16,006 nt of DNA from an uncultured Collinsella sp. (GCA_905208975.1 CAJLRE010000040.1:1-16006), one strand, 5' to 3'. Numbered from the stretch's first letter, positions 6,229 through 13,246 are shown. The notes: generated by a model not told the origin, from the letters alone. Program-made: numbers and translations.

Positions 6229-8004
6229 ATGGAGCAACTCATCGCCATCATCGAAAAGGGCCAGCCCTTTTTCAACGCGATCGCCCGCAACAAGTACCTC
6301 AAGGCGATCCGCGACGGCTTTATCTCCGTCATCCCCATCATCATCTTCTCGTCCATCTTCTGCCTGGTAGCCTCGGTCCCCAACATCTGGGGTTTCTACT
6401 GGCCCGATGACATCAACAACGCCCTGTGGAAGTGCTACAACTACTCCATGGGCATTCTGGCCATCGCCTGCGCCGCCACCACGGCCAAGCACTTCGCCGA
6501 CGCCCAGAACCGCGATCTGCCCAAGAACAACCAGATCAACTTCATCTCGTGCATGTGCGCGGCCATCATCGGCTTCTTGCTCCTTTCGAGCGACACGATC
6601 GCCACGGACGCTGCCAGCGGCTTCAACACCACCTACCTTGGTTCCAAAGGCCTGCTGACCGCCTTTATCGCTGCGTTTGTGACCGGCATCATCTACAAGT
6701 TCTTCATTAAGCGCAACATCACCGTCAAGATGCCCGAGCAGGTTCCGCCTAACATCTCGCAGACCTTTAAGGACATCATCCCCTTCTCCGTCTGCATCAC
6801 CGTCTTTTGGGTCTTTGACATCGTCTTCCGCGCTGCCTTTGGCTTCTGCTTTGCCCAGGGCGTCATCCAGGTGTTCCAGCCCCTGTTCACCGCTGCCGAC
6901 GGCTACATCGGCCTTGCTGTAATCTACGGCGCCATGAGCCTCTTCTGGTTCGTGGGCGTCCACGGCCCCTCGATCGTCGAGCCCGCCATCGCCGCCGCCC
7001 TCGTTGCCAACATGACCGACAACCTGGCTGCGTTCCAGGCCGGCCAGCACGCTTCCGCTGTCCTGACCCAGGGTGCCCAGTACTTCGTCGTCTGCATGGG
7101 CGGCACCGGCGCCACGCTTGTCCTGGTCTTTATGTTCTGCTTCCTGGCCAAGTCCCAGGAGATGCGCGCCGTCGGTAAGGCCGCCATCGTTCCCGTCTGC
7201 TTCGCTGTCAACGAGCCGCTGCTGTTCGCCGCGCCCATCGTGCTCAACCCCGTCTTCTTTGTCCCGTTTGTCTTTGCCCCGATCGCCAACATCTGGATCC
7301 TCAAGATCTTTATCGACTTCTTGGGCATGAACGGCTTTATGTATACCCTGCCCTGGACCGTCCCCGGCCCCATCGGCACCATCATGGGCCTGGGCTTCCA
7401 GCCGCTCGCCTTTGTGATGCTCGCCCTTATCCTGGTCGTCGACTTTGCCCTGTACTACCCGTTCTTCCGTGCCTATGACGCCCAGAAGTGCACCGAGGAG
7501 GCCGAGATCTCCCAGGAGGAGCTCGCCGCCAAGAACGCCGAGAAGGCCGCCAAGCTCAACGACGCCTTCCAGGGCAAGGCTGACGCCAAGAGCGTTGCCG
7601 CCGGCGCTGCTGCCGAGGCCGTGAAGGCCGACGCCCCCGCCGCTTCCGCAGCGCCCGCCACCGAGGCTGCGACCGCCAGCGACCTCAACGGCAAGCGCGT
7701 GCTCGTACTCTGCCAGGGCGGCGGTACCTCGGGCCTGCTCGCCAACGCGCTGGCCAAGGCTGCCAGGGAGCGCGGTATTAACCTCGAGACCGCTGCCGAG
7801 GCCTATGGCAACCACGTTGACATGCTCCCCGACTTTGACCTGGTCGTCCTGGCCCCGCAGGCCGCAAGCTACCTGGCCGACCTTCAGAAGGACTGCGAGC
7901 GCGTGGGCAACAAGTGCGTCGCCTGCCGCGGTAAGCAGTACATCGAGCTCTCCCAGAACGGCGACAAGTCTCTCGCCTTCGTAAGCGAGCAACTCTCGAA
8001 GTAA
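6229..8004 (+). CDS. lacE: PTS lactose-specific EIICB component
   Basis: Fused membrane permease and IIB domain, 591 residues, which imports lactose as lactose-6-phosphate. Residues 1 to about 430 form the IIC channel with many hydrophobic segments and the family motifs GVHGPSIVEP and VNEPLLFAAPIVLNP. Residues about 430-490 are a hydrophilic, Ala- and Glu-rich linker. Residues about 490-591 form the IIB domain with VLVLCQGGGTSGLLANALAKAA; Cys495 is the expected phosphocysteine, charged by LacF. A good ribosome site, TAGGAG, precedes the ATG. It is first in a plus-strand unit with lacG, 66 bases downstream and separated by a hairpin. Cellobiose-type IICB is less likely because fused IIC-IIB with adjacent LacG is typical of lactose systems. 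Confidence 0.95.
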   Translation: MEQLIAIIEKGQPFFNAIARNKYLKAIRDGFISVIPIIIFSSIFCLVASVPNIWGFYWPDDINNALWKCYNYSMGILAIACAATTAKHFADAQNRDLPKNNQINFISCMCAAIIGFLLLSSDTIATDAASGFNTTYLGSKGLLTAFIAAFVTGIIYKFFIKRNITVKMPEQVPPNISQTFKDIIPFSVCITVFWVFDIVFRAAFGFCFAQGVIQVFQPLFTAADGYIGLAVIYGAMSLFWFVGVHGPSIVEPAIAAALVANMTDNLAAFQAGQHASAVLTQGAQYFVVCMGGTGATLVLVFMFCFLAKSQEMRAVGKAAIVPVCFAVNEPLLFAAPIVLNPVFFVPFVFAPIANIWILKIFIDFLGMNGFMYTLPWTVPGPIGTIMGLGFQPLAFVMLALILVVDFALYYPFFRAYDAQKCTEEAEISQEELAAKNAEKAAKLNDAFQGKADAKSVAAGAAAEAVKADAPAASAAPATEAATASDLNGKRVLVLCQGGGTSGLLANALAKAARERGINLETAAEAYGNHVDMLPDFDLVVLAPQAASYLADLQKDCERVGNKCVACRGKQYIELSQNGDKSLAFVSEQLSK

Positions 8005-8013
8005 GTAACGCTC

Positions 8014-8047
8014 AGGGCCAGCCGACCATCCAAGACCGGCTGGCCCT
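8014..8047 (+). other. Hairpin between lacE and lacG (possible attenuator)
   Basis: AGGGCCAGCCG (8014-8024) pairs perfectly with CGGCTGGCCCT (8037-8047), followed only by TCGATTT. The weak U-tract suggests partial termination or protection of lacE mRNA rather than full stop, since lacG has no obvious promoter of its own. Confidence 0.6.
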
Positions 8048-8070
8048 TCGATTTAGACGATTGGATCATC

Positions 8071-9510
8071 ATGTCCGTTAACCCTGCTAGCGTCACTAAC
8101 CCGCCTGCGCAGTTTCCCGAGGACTTTGTCTTTGGCGGCGCCACTGCTGCCTACCAGGTAGAGGGCGAGACCCGCACTCACGGTAAGGGCAAGGTTGCCT
8201 GGGACGACTTCCTGGAGGCCCAGGGCCGCTTCTCTCCCGATCCCGCCTCCGACTTCTACAACCAGTACCCCGTCGATCTGGAGCTGTGCGAGGAGTTTGG
8301 CATCAACGGTATTCGCCTCTCCATCGCCTGGAGCCGCATCTTCCCCGAGGGCACCGGCAAGGTGAACCCCGAGGGCGTCCAGTTCTACCACGATCTCTTC
8401 GCCGAGTGCCATAAGCACCATGTTGAGCCGTTCGTCACGCTGCATCACTTTGACACGCCGCTTCCCCTCTTTGAGAAGGGCGACTTCCTCAACCGCGAGA
8501 CCATCGATGCCTTTGTGGACTTTGCCACCTTCTGCTTTAAGGAGTACGCCGACCAGGTGACCTACTGGTTCACCTTTAACGAGATCTGGGCGGACGCCTC
8601 CAACACCTACATCGAGGGCACCTTCCCCGGTGGCGTCAAAGCTCATCTGGCCGAGGCCTTCCAGTGCGAGCACAACATGATGCTCGCCCACGCCAAGGCT
8701 GTGCTGGCCTTCCACAACGGCGGCTTTAAGGGCAAGATCGGCGTCATTCAGTCGCTGGAGTTTAAGTACCCGCTCAACGAGAACGACCCCGCCGACATCA
8801 AGGCCGCCAACAACGAGCACGTGCTGCAAAACCAGTTCCTGCTCGACGCCACCTTCCGCGGCGACTATGCCCCCGACACCCTCGAGTGCGCCAACCGCCT
8901 GGCCGCCATCTCGGGCGGCACCATCGAGATCATGGACGAGGATCTGGAAATCATGCGCGAGGCTGCGCTCTACAACGATTACCTGGGTGTCAACAACTAC
9001 CAGTGCCGCTTCCTCAAGGCTTACGACGGCGAGAACGACCTGCACCACAACGGTACGGGCGAGAAGGGCACCGGCCGCTGGCGCGTCAAGGGTATTGGCG
9101 AGCACGTGAACAAGCCCGGCATCCCCACCACCGACTGGGACTGGATCATCTATCCCGAGGGTCTGTTCGATCTGCTCGTCTACATTAAGCAGCGCTACCC
9201 CAACTACAAGCAGATCTTCATCACCGAAAACGGCATGGGCTACAAGGACCCCTACAAGGACGGTTTTGTGGACGACCAGCCGCGCATCGACTACATCGAG
9301 CAGCACCTGCGCTGGCTGCTCAAGGCCATGGAGGTGGGTGTCAACGTGGGCGGCTACTTCCTATGGAGCCTGCAGGATCAGTTCTCCTGGACCAATGGCT
9401 ACAACAAGCGTTACGGCTTCTTCTACGTTGACTTTGAAACCCAGAAGCGCACGCCCAAGGCAAGCGCATACTGGTACAAGCACGTGGCGGAAACCCGTCG
9501 TCTGGACTAG
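8071..9510 (+). CDS. lacG: 6-phospho-beta-galactosidase
   Basis: Cytoplasmic glycoside hydrolase family 1 enzyme, 479 residues, cleaving lactose-6-phosphate to glucose and galactose-6-phosphate. The N-terminal motif FPEDFVFGGATAAYQVEG is typical. The acid/base is Glu171 in WFTFNEIW and the nucleophile is Glu386 in ITENGMG. The phosphate-binding set Ser439, Lys446 and Tyr448 in SWTNGYNKRYG matches the 6-phospho-specific group rather than plain beta-glucosidases. 6-phospho-beta-glucosidase is the alternative, but lacAB and lacC fit a galactose-6-phosphate product. No strong ribosome site precedes the ATG, only GGAT, so translation may be modest. A strong terminator follows. Confidence 0.95.
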   Translation: MSVNPASVTNPPAQFPEDFVFGGATAAYQVEGETRTHGKGKVAWDDFLEAQGRFSPDPASDFYNQYPVDLELCEEFGINGIRLSIAWSRIFPEGTGKVNPEGVQFYHDLFAECHKHHVEPFVTLHHFDTPLPLFEKGDFLNRETIDAFVDFATFCFKEYADQVTYWFTFNEIWADASNTYIEGTFPGGVKAHLAEAFQCEHNMMLAHAKAVLAFHNGGFKGKIGVIQSLEFKYPLNENDPADIKAANNEHVLQNQFLLDATFRGDYAPDTLECANRLAAISGGTIEIMDEDLEIMREAALYNDYLGVNNYQCRFLKAYDGENDLHHNGTGEKGTGRWRVKGIGEHVNKPGIPTTDWDWIIYPEGLFDLLVYIKQRYPNYKQIFITENGMGYKDPYKDGFVDDQPRIDYIEQHLRWLLKAMEVGVNVGGYFLWSLQDQFSWTNGYNKRYGFFYVDFETQKRTPKASAYWYKHVAETRRLD

Positions 9511-9564
9511 TGCCTTGCGACGAGCGGCATTGCCCCACTCACATAACTTATCCCCATTTCTCAG

Positions 9565-9607
9565 CCGGGGGCGGCACGTCACACGGCGCGCCGCCCCCGG
9601 TCTTTTT
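9565..9607 (+). terminator. Intrinsic terminator of lacE-lacG
   Basis: A perfect 11-bp stem, CCGGGGGCGGC (9565-9575) with GCCGCCCCCGG (9590-9600), is followed by TCTTTTT. It lies 54 bases past the lacG stop and closes the lac unit. Confidence 0.92.
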
Positions 9608-9626
9608 GTGCAGGTCGGAAGCCGTT

Positions 9627-9846
9627 TGTCTCGATCTGTAACATCCAGCCGAGCTTTTCAGTCCCAACTGTTACAGATTGAGATGAAAGGGACCGACCAG
9701 GCCGAATTGTCTCAATCTGTAACACTAAAACCGGTTTTGGACGTCTAGTTGTTACAGATTTAGATAAACGTGCGAGCCAATCCCTTCAATCTAAATCTGT
9801 AACAACTAGCTTGTGTTTTCGCCCCTAGCTGTTACAGATCGAGACA
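9627..9846. repeat. Array of three 59-bp palindromic repeats at about 80-bp period
   Basis: Units lie at 9627-9685, 9708-9766 and 9788-9846. Each has a 17-base arm like TGTCTCRATCTGTAACA, a 25-base centre, and an inverted arm like TGTTACAGATTGAGACA. Start-to-start distances are 81 and 80 bp. Centres share a TTTT near the middle; that of unit 2 contains the palindrome AAAACCGGTTTT. The right arm of unit 2 (9745-9763) is a perfect 19-base inverted match to the left arm of unit 3 (9791-9809). A fourth unit lies at 11458-11516. No U-tracts, so not terminators. They resemble REP-like extragenic palindromes. Confidence 0.8.
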
Positions 9847-9877
9847 AATAAAATAGACCGGGCTGACAATCTCAGCC
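9847..9877 (-). terminator. Weak terminator candidate for the ATPase gene
   Basis: In the minus direction GGCTGA-GATTG-TCAGCC (9877 down to 9861) is followed by CGGTCTATTTTATTTG. The stem is only 6 bp and the T-rich tail is interrupted, so this is tentative. Confidence 0.35.
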
Positions 9878-9908
9878 GCATGCCCCCTTTTTGGCCGCAT
9901 TCCACCGA

Positions 9909-11279
9909 TCAGATAAAGATCGTCATATACAGAGGTAGATATATCCTATGCCCTTCAGCCCTGAGCTGTTTTGGGTGAAGAACTATCTCTTCTCCGACTC
10001 GTCGTTCGAATCGTCTGCCGAAATCGTCAAGCGAGATTGTTGAATACGATTTGGAAGATTTAACTTCAACAGGAGTGACCCGCGGTTTTCCAGCCGCGTC
10101 TTCAAAGCCGCGCGAAACAAGAAAATCAATTTCACGCGTTCTGGGCCGACTCCCCTCTGTTTTGGAAGGCTCCTGCCAGCTGTAATAAAAAAGCGAATGC
10201 CCCAGACTCTTAAGCTGCTGCGCCACGATGTTCTCGATTAGCATTCCTTTATTAATTGAAATTCTTCCAAATTGAATGTCTCTATGAACATCCATAAGGT
10301 CCGGACCATCATCAAACGCCAAGCTCACGAGCAATCCCGTGTCCGCCATATAGCATTTAAGCGAAGACGCGTCCTCGTGCAGGCGGTAACCCACGCTCGG
10401 ATCACTGCATAAATAGCAACGGTTAATCAGTCGCGCATCCTCAAGCCAGATTAACGCCGACTCATATGTCTCAAAACGGGACCCCTTCTCCAAGCTGTCA
10501 AATTTGAACCGTTTATTTGCCGCAGATAATTGACCCGGAATATCGTCATAAACCGCCCGCGCACGTCTAGCGTCCGAACCTCCAAACTTGGCAATGTCCT
10601 CCCTGTACAGTGCGATAATCTGCCGTTTAACCCTGTCGCATCCTCTAAAATCATTCTCTGCCACAAAGGAGTCGACCGACTGAGGCATACCACCGACAAG
10701 CATATACTCATCAAATAATCTCATGCACGTCGCATGAACGCCGTCCGGAAGCGCGGTCCGAGATTCGCGCGCTTTACGGATCTCTTCTGCATAAAGATCT
10801 TTTCCGGTCGCCCAAAGATACTCCTCAAAATCGAGGGGCTCGAGAGGGATTCTTTCTTCCTCTGACGGTATGACAATGCTATCGACATTCTTTTTGATGG
10901 AGACAAGAGAGCCTGTCTCGATGTAATCAAATCTGCCGTCTTCTACAAGATGCTTTATGTATTCGCGCGCGATGGGAAACCGCTGCACTTCATCAAAAAT
11001 GACCAGCGACTCTCTCGGTTCGAGGGCCTTACCATACTGCAGCTGAAGCATGCGTAAAAAAAGATCGACATCTTCACGATGGTTCAGAAATATATCGAGC
11101 GTGGCTTTGCTAGCAGCCGAAAAGTCAATGTACAGATAATCCTTGTATTCATTTTGCGCGAAGCACTTGACGAGCGTCGTTTTGCCAACGCGTCTTGCAC
11201 CCTCAATAAGCACCGCAGTGCGCCCTTGCGAGCGTTCTTTCCACTCCTGCAGACGATCATATGCCTTCCGTTTAAACAT
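9909..11279 (-). CDS. AAA-family ATPase with C-terminal DUF4143 domain
   Basis: A 456-residue ATP-binding protein of the AAA_14/DUF4143 type. Walker A is GARRVGKTT (residues 27-35) and Walker B is SLVIFDEVQ (Asp96, Glu97). The middle region has EYLWATGKD and YMLVGGMPQSVD, usual for this family. The C-terminal domain contains YMADTGLLVSLAF and then REIDFLV with PVEVKSSK; Asp385, Glu405 and Lys407 form a D-(19)-ExK pattern like PD-(D/E)XK nucleases. The cellular role of this family is not known. The ATG at 11279 follows GAGGTGAG. By eye it is less GC-rich than its neighbours and uses AGA and ATA codons more, hinting at transfer. Four iteron-like repeats lie directly upstream and palindromic repeats flank both sides. 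Confidence 0.9.
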   Translation of the reverse strand: MFKRKAYDRLQEWKERSQGRTAVLIEGARRVGKTTLVKCFAQNEYKDYLYIDFSAASKATLDIFLNHREDVDLFLRMLQLQYGKALEPRESLVIFDEVQRFPIAREYIKHLVEDGRFDYIETGSLVSIKKNVDSIVIPSEEERIPLEPLDFEEYLWATGKDLYAEEIRKARESRTALPDGVHATCMRLFDEYMLVGGMPQSVDSFVAENDFRGCDRVKRQIIALYREDIAKFGGSDARRARAVYDDIPGQLSAANKRFKFDSLEKGSRFETYESALIWLEDARLINRCYLCSDPSVGYRLHEDASSLKCYMADTGLLVSLAFDDGPDLMDVHRDIQFGRISINKGMLIENIVAQQLKSLGHSLFYYSWQEPSKTEGSRPRTREIDFLVSRGFEDAAGKPRVTPVEVKSSKSYSTISLDDFGRRFERRVGEEIVLHPKQLRAEGHRIYLPLYMTIFI

Positions 11280-11310
11280 AATCTCACCTCAGCATAATTT
11301 ACGTGCTAGT

Positions 11311-11427
11311 TTACAAAAATACCGACCTTCAGATATATCTAATAATACAAAAATACCGAGCTTTAAATGAGCTTATAGTTACAAAAATACCGACCATTGC
11401 AAAGGTTGAGACATACAGTAATACCGA
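11311..11427. repeat. Four iteron-like direct repeats at exact 34-bp period upstream of the ATPase
   Basis: The 15-mer TWACAAAAATACCGA begins at 11311, 11345, 11379 and 11413, every 34 bp without deviation. The first three copies match except at one position; the fourth has AGT in place of AAA. Copies 1 and 3 continue CC(T/A)T while copies 2 and 4 continue GCTTTA, giving a higher-order 68-bp pattern. In the ATPase reading direction the unit is TCGGTATTTTTGTAW, and the nearest copy ends 32 bases before the start codon. Best read as a multi-site operator; a replication-like iteron array is the alternative. Confidence 0.75.
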
Positions 11428-11457
11428 GCTTTACGCATAACGGATGCTATGCCGCAC

Positions 11458-11516
11458 CGTCTCGATCTGTAACACTAAACCCGGTTTTGGACGTCTACCT
11501 GCTACAGATTGAGACA
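11458..11516. repeat. Fourth 59-bp palindromic repeat unit
   Basis: It matches unit 2 of the downstream array (9708-9766) at 51 of 59 positions, including the 25-base centre, and in the same orientation. It lies between the iteron-like repeats and the antitoxin gene, so the ATPase locus is bracketed by direct copies of this element about 1.75 kb apart. Confidence 0.75.
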
Positions 11517-11546
11517 ATTCGGCGGCGACGATTATTTGATACGGCG

Positions 11547-11555
11547 TGGTAAAAT
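11547..11555 (+). promoter_or_regulatory. Extended -10 promoter of the toxin-antitoxin pair
   Basis: TGGTAAAAT is an extended -10 element (TGN followed by TAAAAT), 26 bases before the antitoxin ATG. No clear -35 box is present, which an extended -10 can tolerate. Confidence 0.4.
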
Positions 11556-11581
11556 TATGTCCCATCGCAAAGGAGGTCCCA

Positions 11582-11848
11582 ATGCCCACCTGTGTGCCTG
11601 TCCGGGACATGAAGGACACCGCTGCATTTACCGCGCTTGTTGAGTCTGAGCGCGACGTCACCGTAACCAAGAACGGCTACGAGGCCATGCACTGCATCAG
11701 CAGCGACCAATATCGCCTCATGCAAGACGAAATCGCCAAAGCCAAGCTGCTGTCTCGTATAATGCTGGCAGAAAACGAGATATCGCAAGGCGACTATAGC
11801 GACTACGACTCCTTCGCAACCGCGATACGAGACAAATATGACCTATAA
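11582..11848 (+). CDS. Type II antitoxin, Phd/YefM family
   Basis: An 88-residue protein with the Phd/YefM N-terminal DNA-binding pattern: VPVRDMKDTAAFTALVE, then VTVTKNGYEAMHCISSDQY. The C-terminal part (about 52-88) is acidic and probably wraps the toxin. I chose the ATG at 11582 because AAAGGAGGT lies 5 bases upstream; the in-frame ATG at 11546 has none and overlaps the -10 box. Its last 11 bases overlap the toxin gene, the usual coupling in such pairs. It likely represses its own promoter. Confidence 0.88.
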   Translation: MPTCVPVRDMKDTAAFTALVESERDVTVTKNGYEAMHCISSDQYRLMQDEIAKAKLLSRIMLAENEISQGDYSDYDSFATAIRDKYDL

Positions 11849-12131
11849 CGTCGTAATACTCAAAAGCGCACGATACGAGTACGAGAGTATCGTCGGATAC
11901 CTTGCTCAAATCCTCATGAATCCACGCGCGGCGGGCAATTTTGTTGCTGAGTTTGAACATCAGCTGGATCTGCTTCGCGAGCAGCCGCTCTCCCACATAC
12001 GAGAACTGGCGGCACGCAATTATCAATCGTTTCCCGTCAACAACTATGCGTGTCTTTACAAGTTTGAGCGCGATACGATCTATATCGCCCACGTCTTTCA
12101 TCAGTCACATGACTACGCCCGCCTGGTCTAG
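11838..12131 (+). CDS. Type II toxin, RelE/ParE superfamily
   Basis: A 97-residue protein with the small RelE/ParE-like layout: YNVVILKSARYEYESIVGYL (first strand and helix), NPRAAGNFVAEFEHQLDLL (second helix), then SFPVNNYACLYKFERDTIYIAHVFHQSHDYARLV. The aligned strands with a C-terminal histidine-rich end suggest either an mRNA endonuclease (RelE-like) or a gyrase poison (ParE-like); the sequence alone does not decide. Its ATG overlaps the antitoxin by 11 bases. It converges on the DeoR-family gene with 41 bases between stops and no clear terminator. Confidence 0.85.
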   Translation: MTYNVVILKSARYEYESIVGYLAQILMNPRAAGNFVAEFEHQLDLLREQPLSHIRELAARNYQSFPVNNYACLYKFERDTIYIAHVFHQSHDYARLV

Positions 12132-12172
12132 CCCGCAAGCTGAATACTTGACCCGATCTCCCACAGCGCTCG

Positions 12173-12937
12173 CTAGCAGATGACCTGCGTGTGCTCCTCG
12201 ATGGCAGTGCGGTCCTCGGCGGCGATACCCGGCTCACACACCACAGCGTCCAAATTGTCCAGGCGGCAGAAGGTGTAGAAGTCGCGCTTGCCGATCTTGC
12301 TGGAGTCGGCGATCAGATAGCGCGAGTCGGCCTTGCTAAAGGCGAGCTGCTGGATGCGGCCCTCTTCCATGTTAGACGTGGACACATCGCCGTTCAAAAT
12401 GCCGTTGGCGCCGATATAGGCTGCGTCGATTCCCAGCGCGCGCAGGGTATCCTCGGCCATGGGCCCCACAAAGGCGGCGGTGCGGCGGCGATACATGCCG
12501 CCCACGAGGCACAGGTCGCAGTCTTCGCGCGCCTCGAGCAAGTTAAACACCGAAAGCGAATTGGTCACAATGCGCAGGCGAAACGCCGGCAGCATCGAGG
12601 CCATCTGCTCAACCGTGGTGCCCGTACCCAAGAAGATGGTCGAGCCTTCCTCGATAAGCTCCACAGCGCGGCGCGCGATCTGCAGCTTTTCCTCGGCATG
12701 CTTAGTGCGCTTTTCGCTGTGCGAATACTCATGGCGCAGCATAGCGTGGGGACGGCCCTGTGCACTGCGGGCTCCGCCGTGCACGCGCTCGATCTCGCCT
12801 AGGCTCGCAAGTTCCTCAAGGTCGCGGCGGATCGTCATGTCCGAGACACCTAACGCATCAGAAATCTCTTTTACCGAGACCGTCCCCTGTTCCTCGAGCA
12901 GCTGACGAACCTTATCCTGACGCTCCGCCTTGATCAT
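12173..12937 (-). CDS. DeoR-family transcriptional regulator (LacR/GatR-like)
   Basis: A 254-residue regulator of typical DeoR length. The N-terminal helix-turn-helix TVSVKEISDALGVSDMTIRR (residues 19-38) is followed by the family motif RVHGGARS. The sugar-phosphate sensor domain shows STIFLGTGTTVEQMA, VTNSLSVFNLL, VGGMYR and ADSSKIGKRDF. The ATG at 12937 follows AAAGGAG; a longer frame to 12967 lacks one. It is divergent from gatABC and probably controls it and itself through the GAACA palindromes at 12959-12983 and 13233-13246. LacR of lactococci is a DeoR-family protein that responds to tagatose-6-phosphate, so the same inducer is plausible but inferred. Confidence 0.92.
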   Translation of the reverse strand: MIKAERQDKVRQLLEEQGTVSVKEISDALGVSDMTIRRDLEELASLGEIERVHGGARSAQGRPHAMLRHEYSHSEKRTKHAEEKLQIARRAVELIEEGSTIFLGTGTTVEQMASMLPAFRLRIVTNSLSVFNLLEAREDCDLCLVGGMYRRRTAAFVGPMAEDTLRALGIDAAYIGANGILNGDVSTSNMEEGRIQQLAFSKADSRYLIADSSKIGKRDFYTFCRLDNLDAVVCEPGIAAEDRTAIEEHTQVIC

Positions 12938-12958
12938 TTTTACTCCTTTGAGTGGTTT

Positions 12959-12983
12959 TGTTCGCATTTATAGTAATCGAACA
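12959..12983. promoter_or_regulatory. Inverted repeat TGTTCG-N13-CGAACA at the deoR promoter
   Basis: TGTTCG (12959-12964) and CGAACA (12978-12983) flank the candidate minus-strand -10 box TATAAA (12972-12967); the -35 TTGAGC lies at 12994-12989 with a 16-base spacer. Placement across the promoter suggests autorepression by the DeoR-family protein. Confidence 0.5.
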
Positions 12984-12999
12984 TTTATGCTCAATCACC

Positions 13000-13029
13000 C
13001 TAAACGGTCGGTTTTTCCCGGTGAACGGT
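13000..13029 (-). promoter_or_regulatory. Paired direct repeat ACCGTTCAC-N12-ACCGTTTAG upstream of deoR
   Basis: On the minus strand, 9-mers at 13029-13021 and 13008-13000 are 21 bp apart. They end 5 bases before the candidate -35 box (12994-12989) of the deoR promoter, the position expected for an activator with LytTR-type paired binding. It is also in the divergent gat control region, about 150 bp from the gatA promoter. Confidence 0.55.
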
Positions 13030-13179
13030 AGGATAGTAAACGCCAAACGTTGAATATCGAATGTATCCGACACATCAACTTCAGCTATACATAGGCAAAA
13101 AGCTGCGATTTTAAAATCATTTCAATCCAATGTTGCCTCAATAAAGCAAATTGAACTTTGCCGAACAATAGAAAACAGA

Positions 13180-13208
13180 TTGACACACTAATTCTCTTAG
13201 ACTTAAAT
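13180..13208 (+). promoter_or_regulatory. Candidate gatABC promoter
   Basis: A perfect -35 box TTGACA (13180-13185), a 17-base spacer and TTAAAT (13203-13208). Transcription would start near 13215, just ahead of the palindrome at 13233-13246. Confidence 0.55.
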
Positions 13209-13232
13209 AACAGAGAACTTAAACAAACAGAT

Positions 13233-13246
13233 TCGAACATGTTCGA
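13233..13246. promoter_or_regulatory. Perfect palindrome TCGAACATGTTCGA in the gatA leader
   Basis: A 14-bp perfect palindrome, extended on both sides by CAGAT/ATCTG with one extra base. It lies about 20 bp past the candidate gatA start point. Its half-site matches those at the deoR promoter and upstream of lacA, so it is the best candidate operator for the DeoR-family repressor. Confidence 0.6.

Noticed and set aside
6160..7992. A 610-codon open frame on the minus strand
   Set aside because: It is exactly antisense to lacE, has low-complexity Gly/Asp/Glu-rich translation and no family motifs; an effect of GC-rich codon use.
8053..9306. A 417-codon open frame on the minus strand
   Set aside because: Antisense to lacG, no ribosome site or recognisable domains, and lacG has intact catalytic residues.
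9627..9846. The palindromic array as tandem terminators of lacG
   Set aside because: No unit is followed by a T run and a strong terminator already lies at 9565-9607.
11311..11427. The 34-bp-period repeats as a CRISPR array
   Set aside because: Repeats are only 15 bp, intervals are 19 bp and partly similar to each other, and no cas genes are present.
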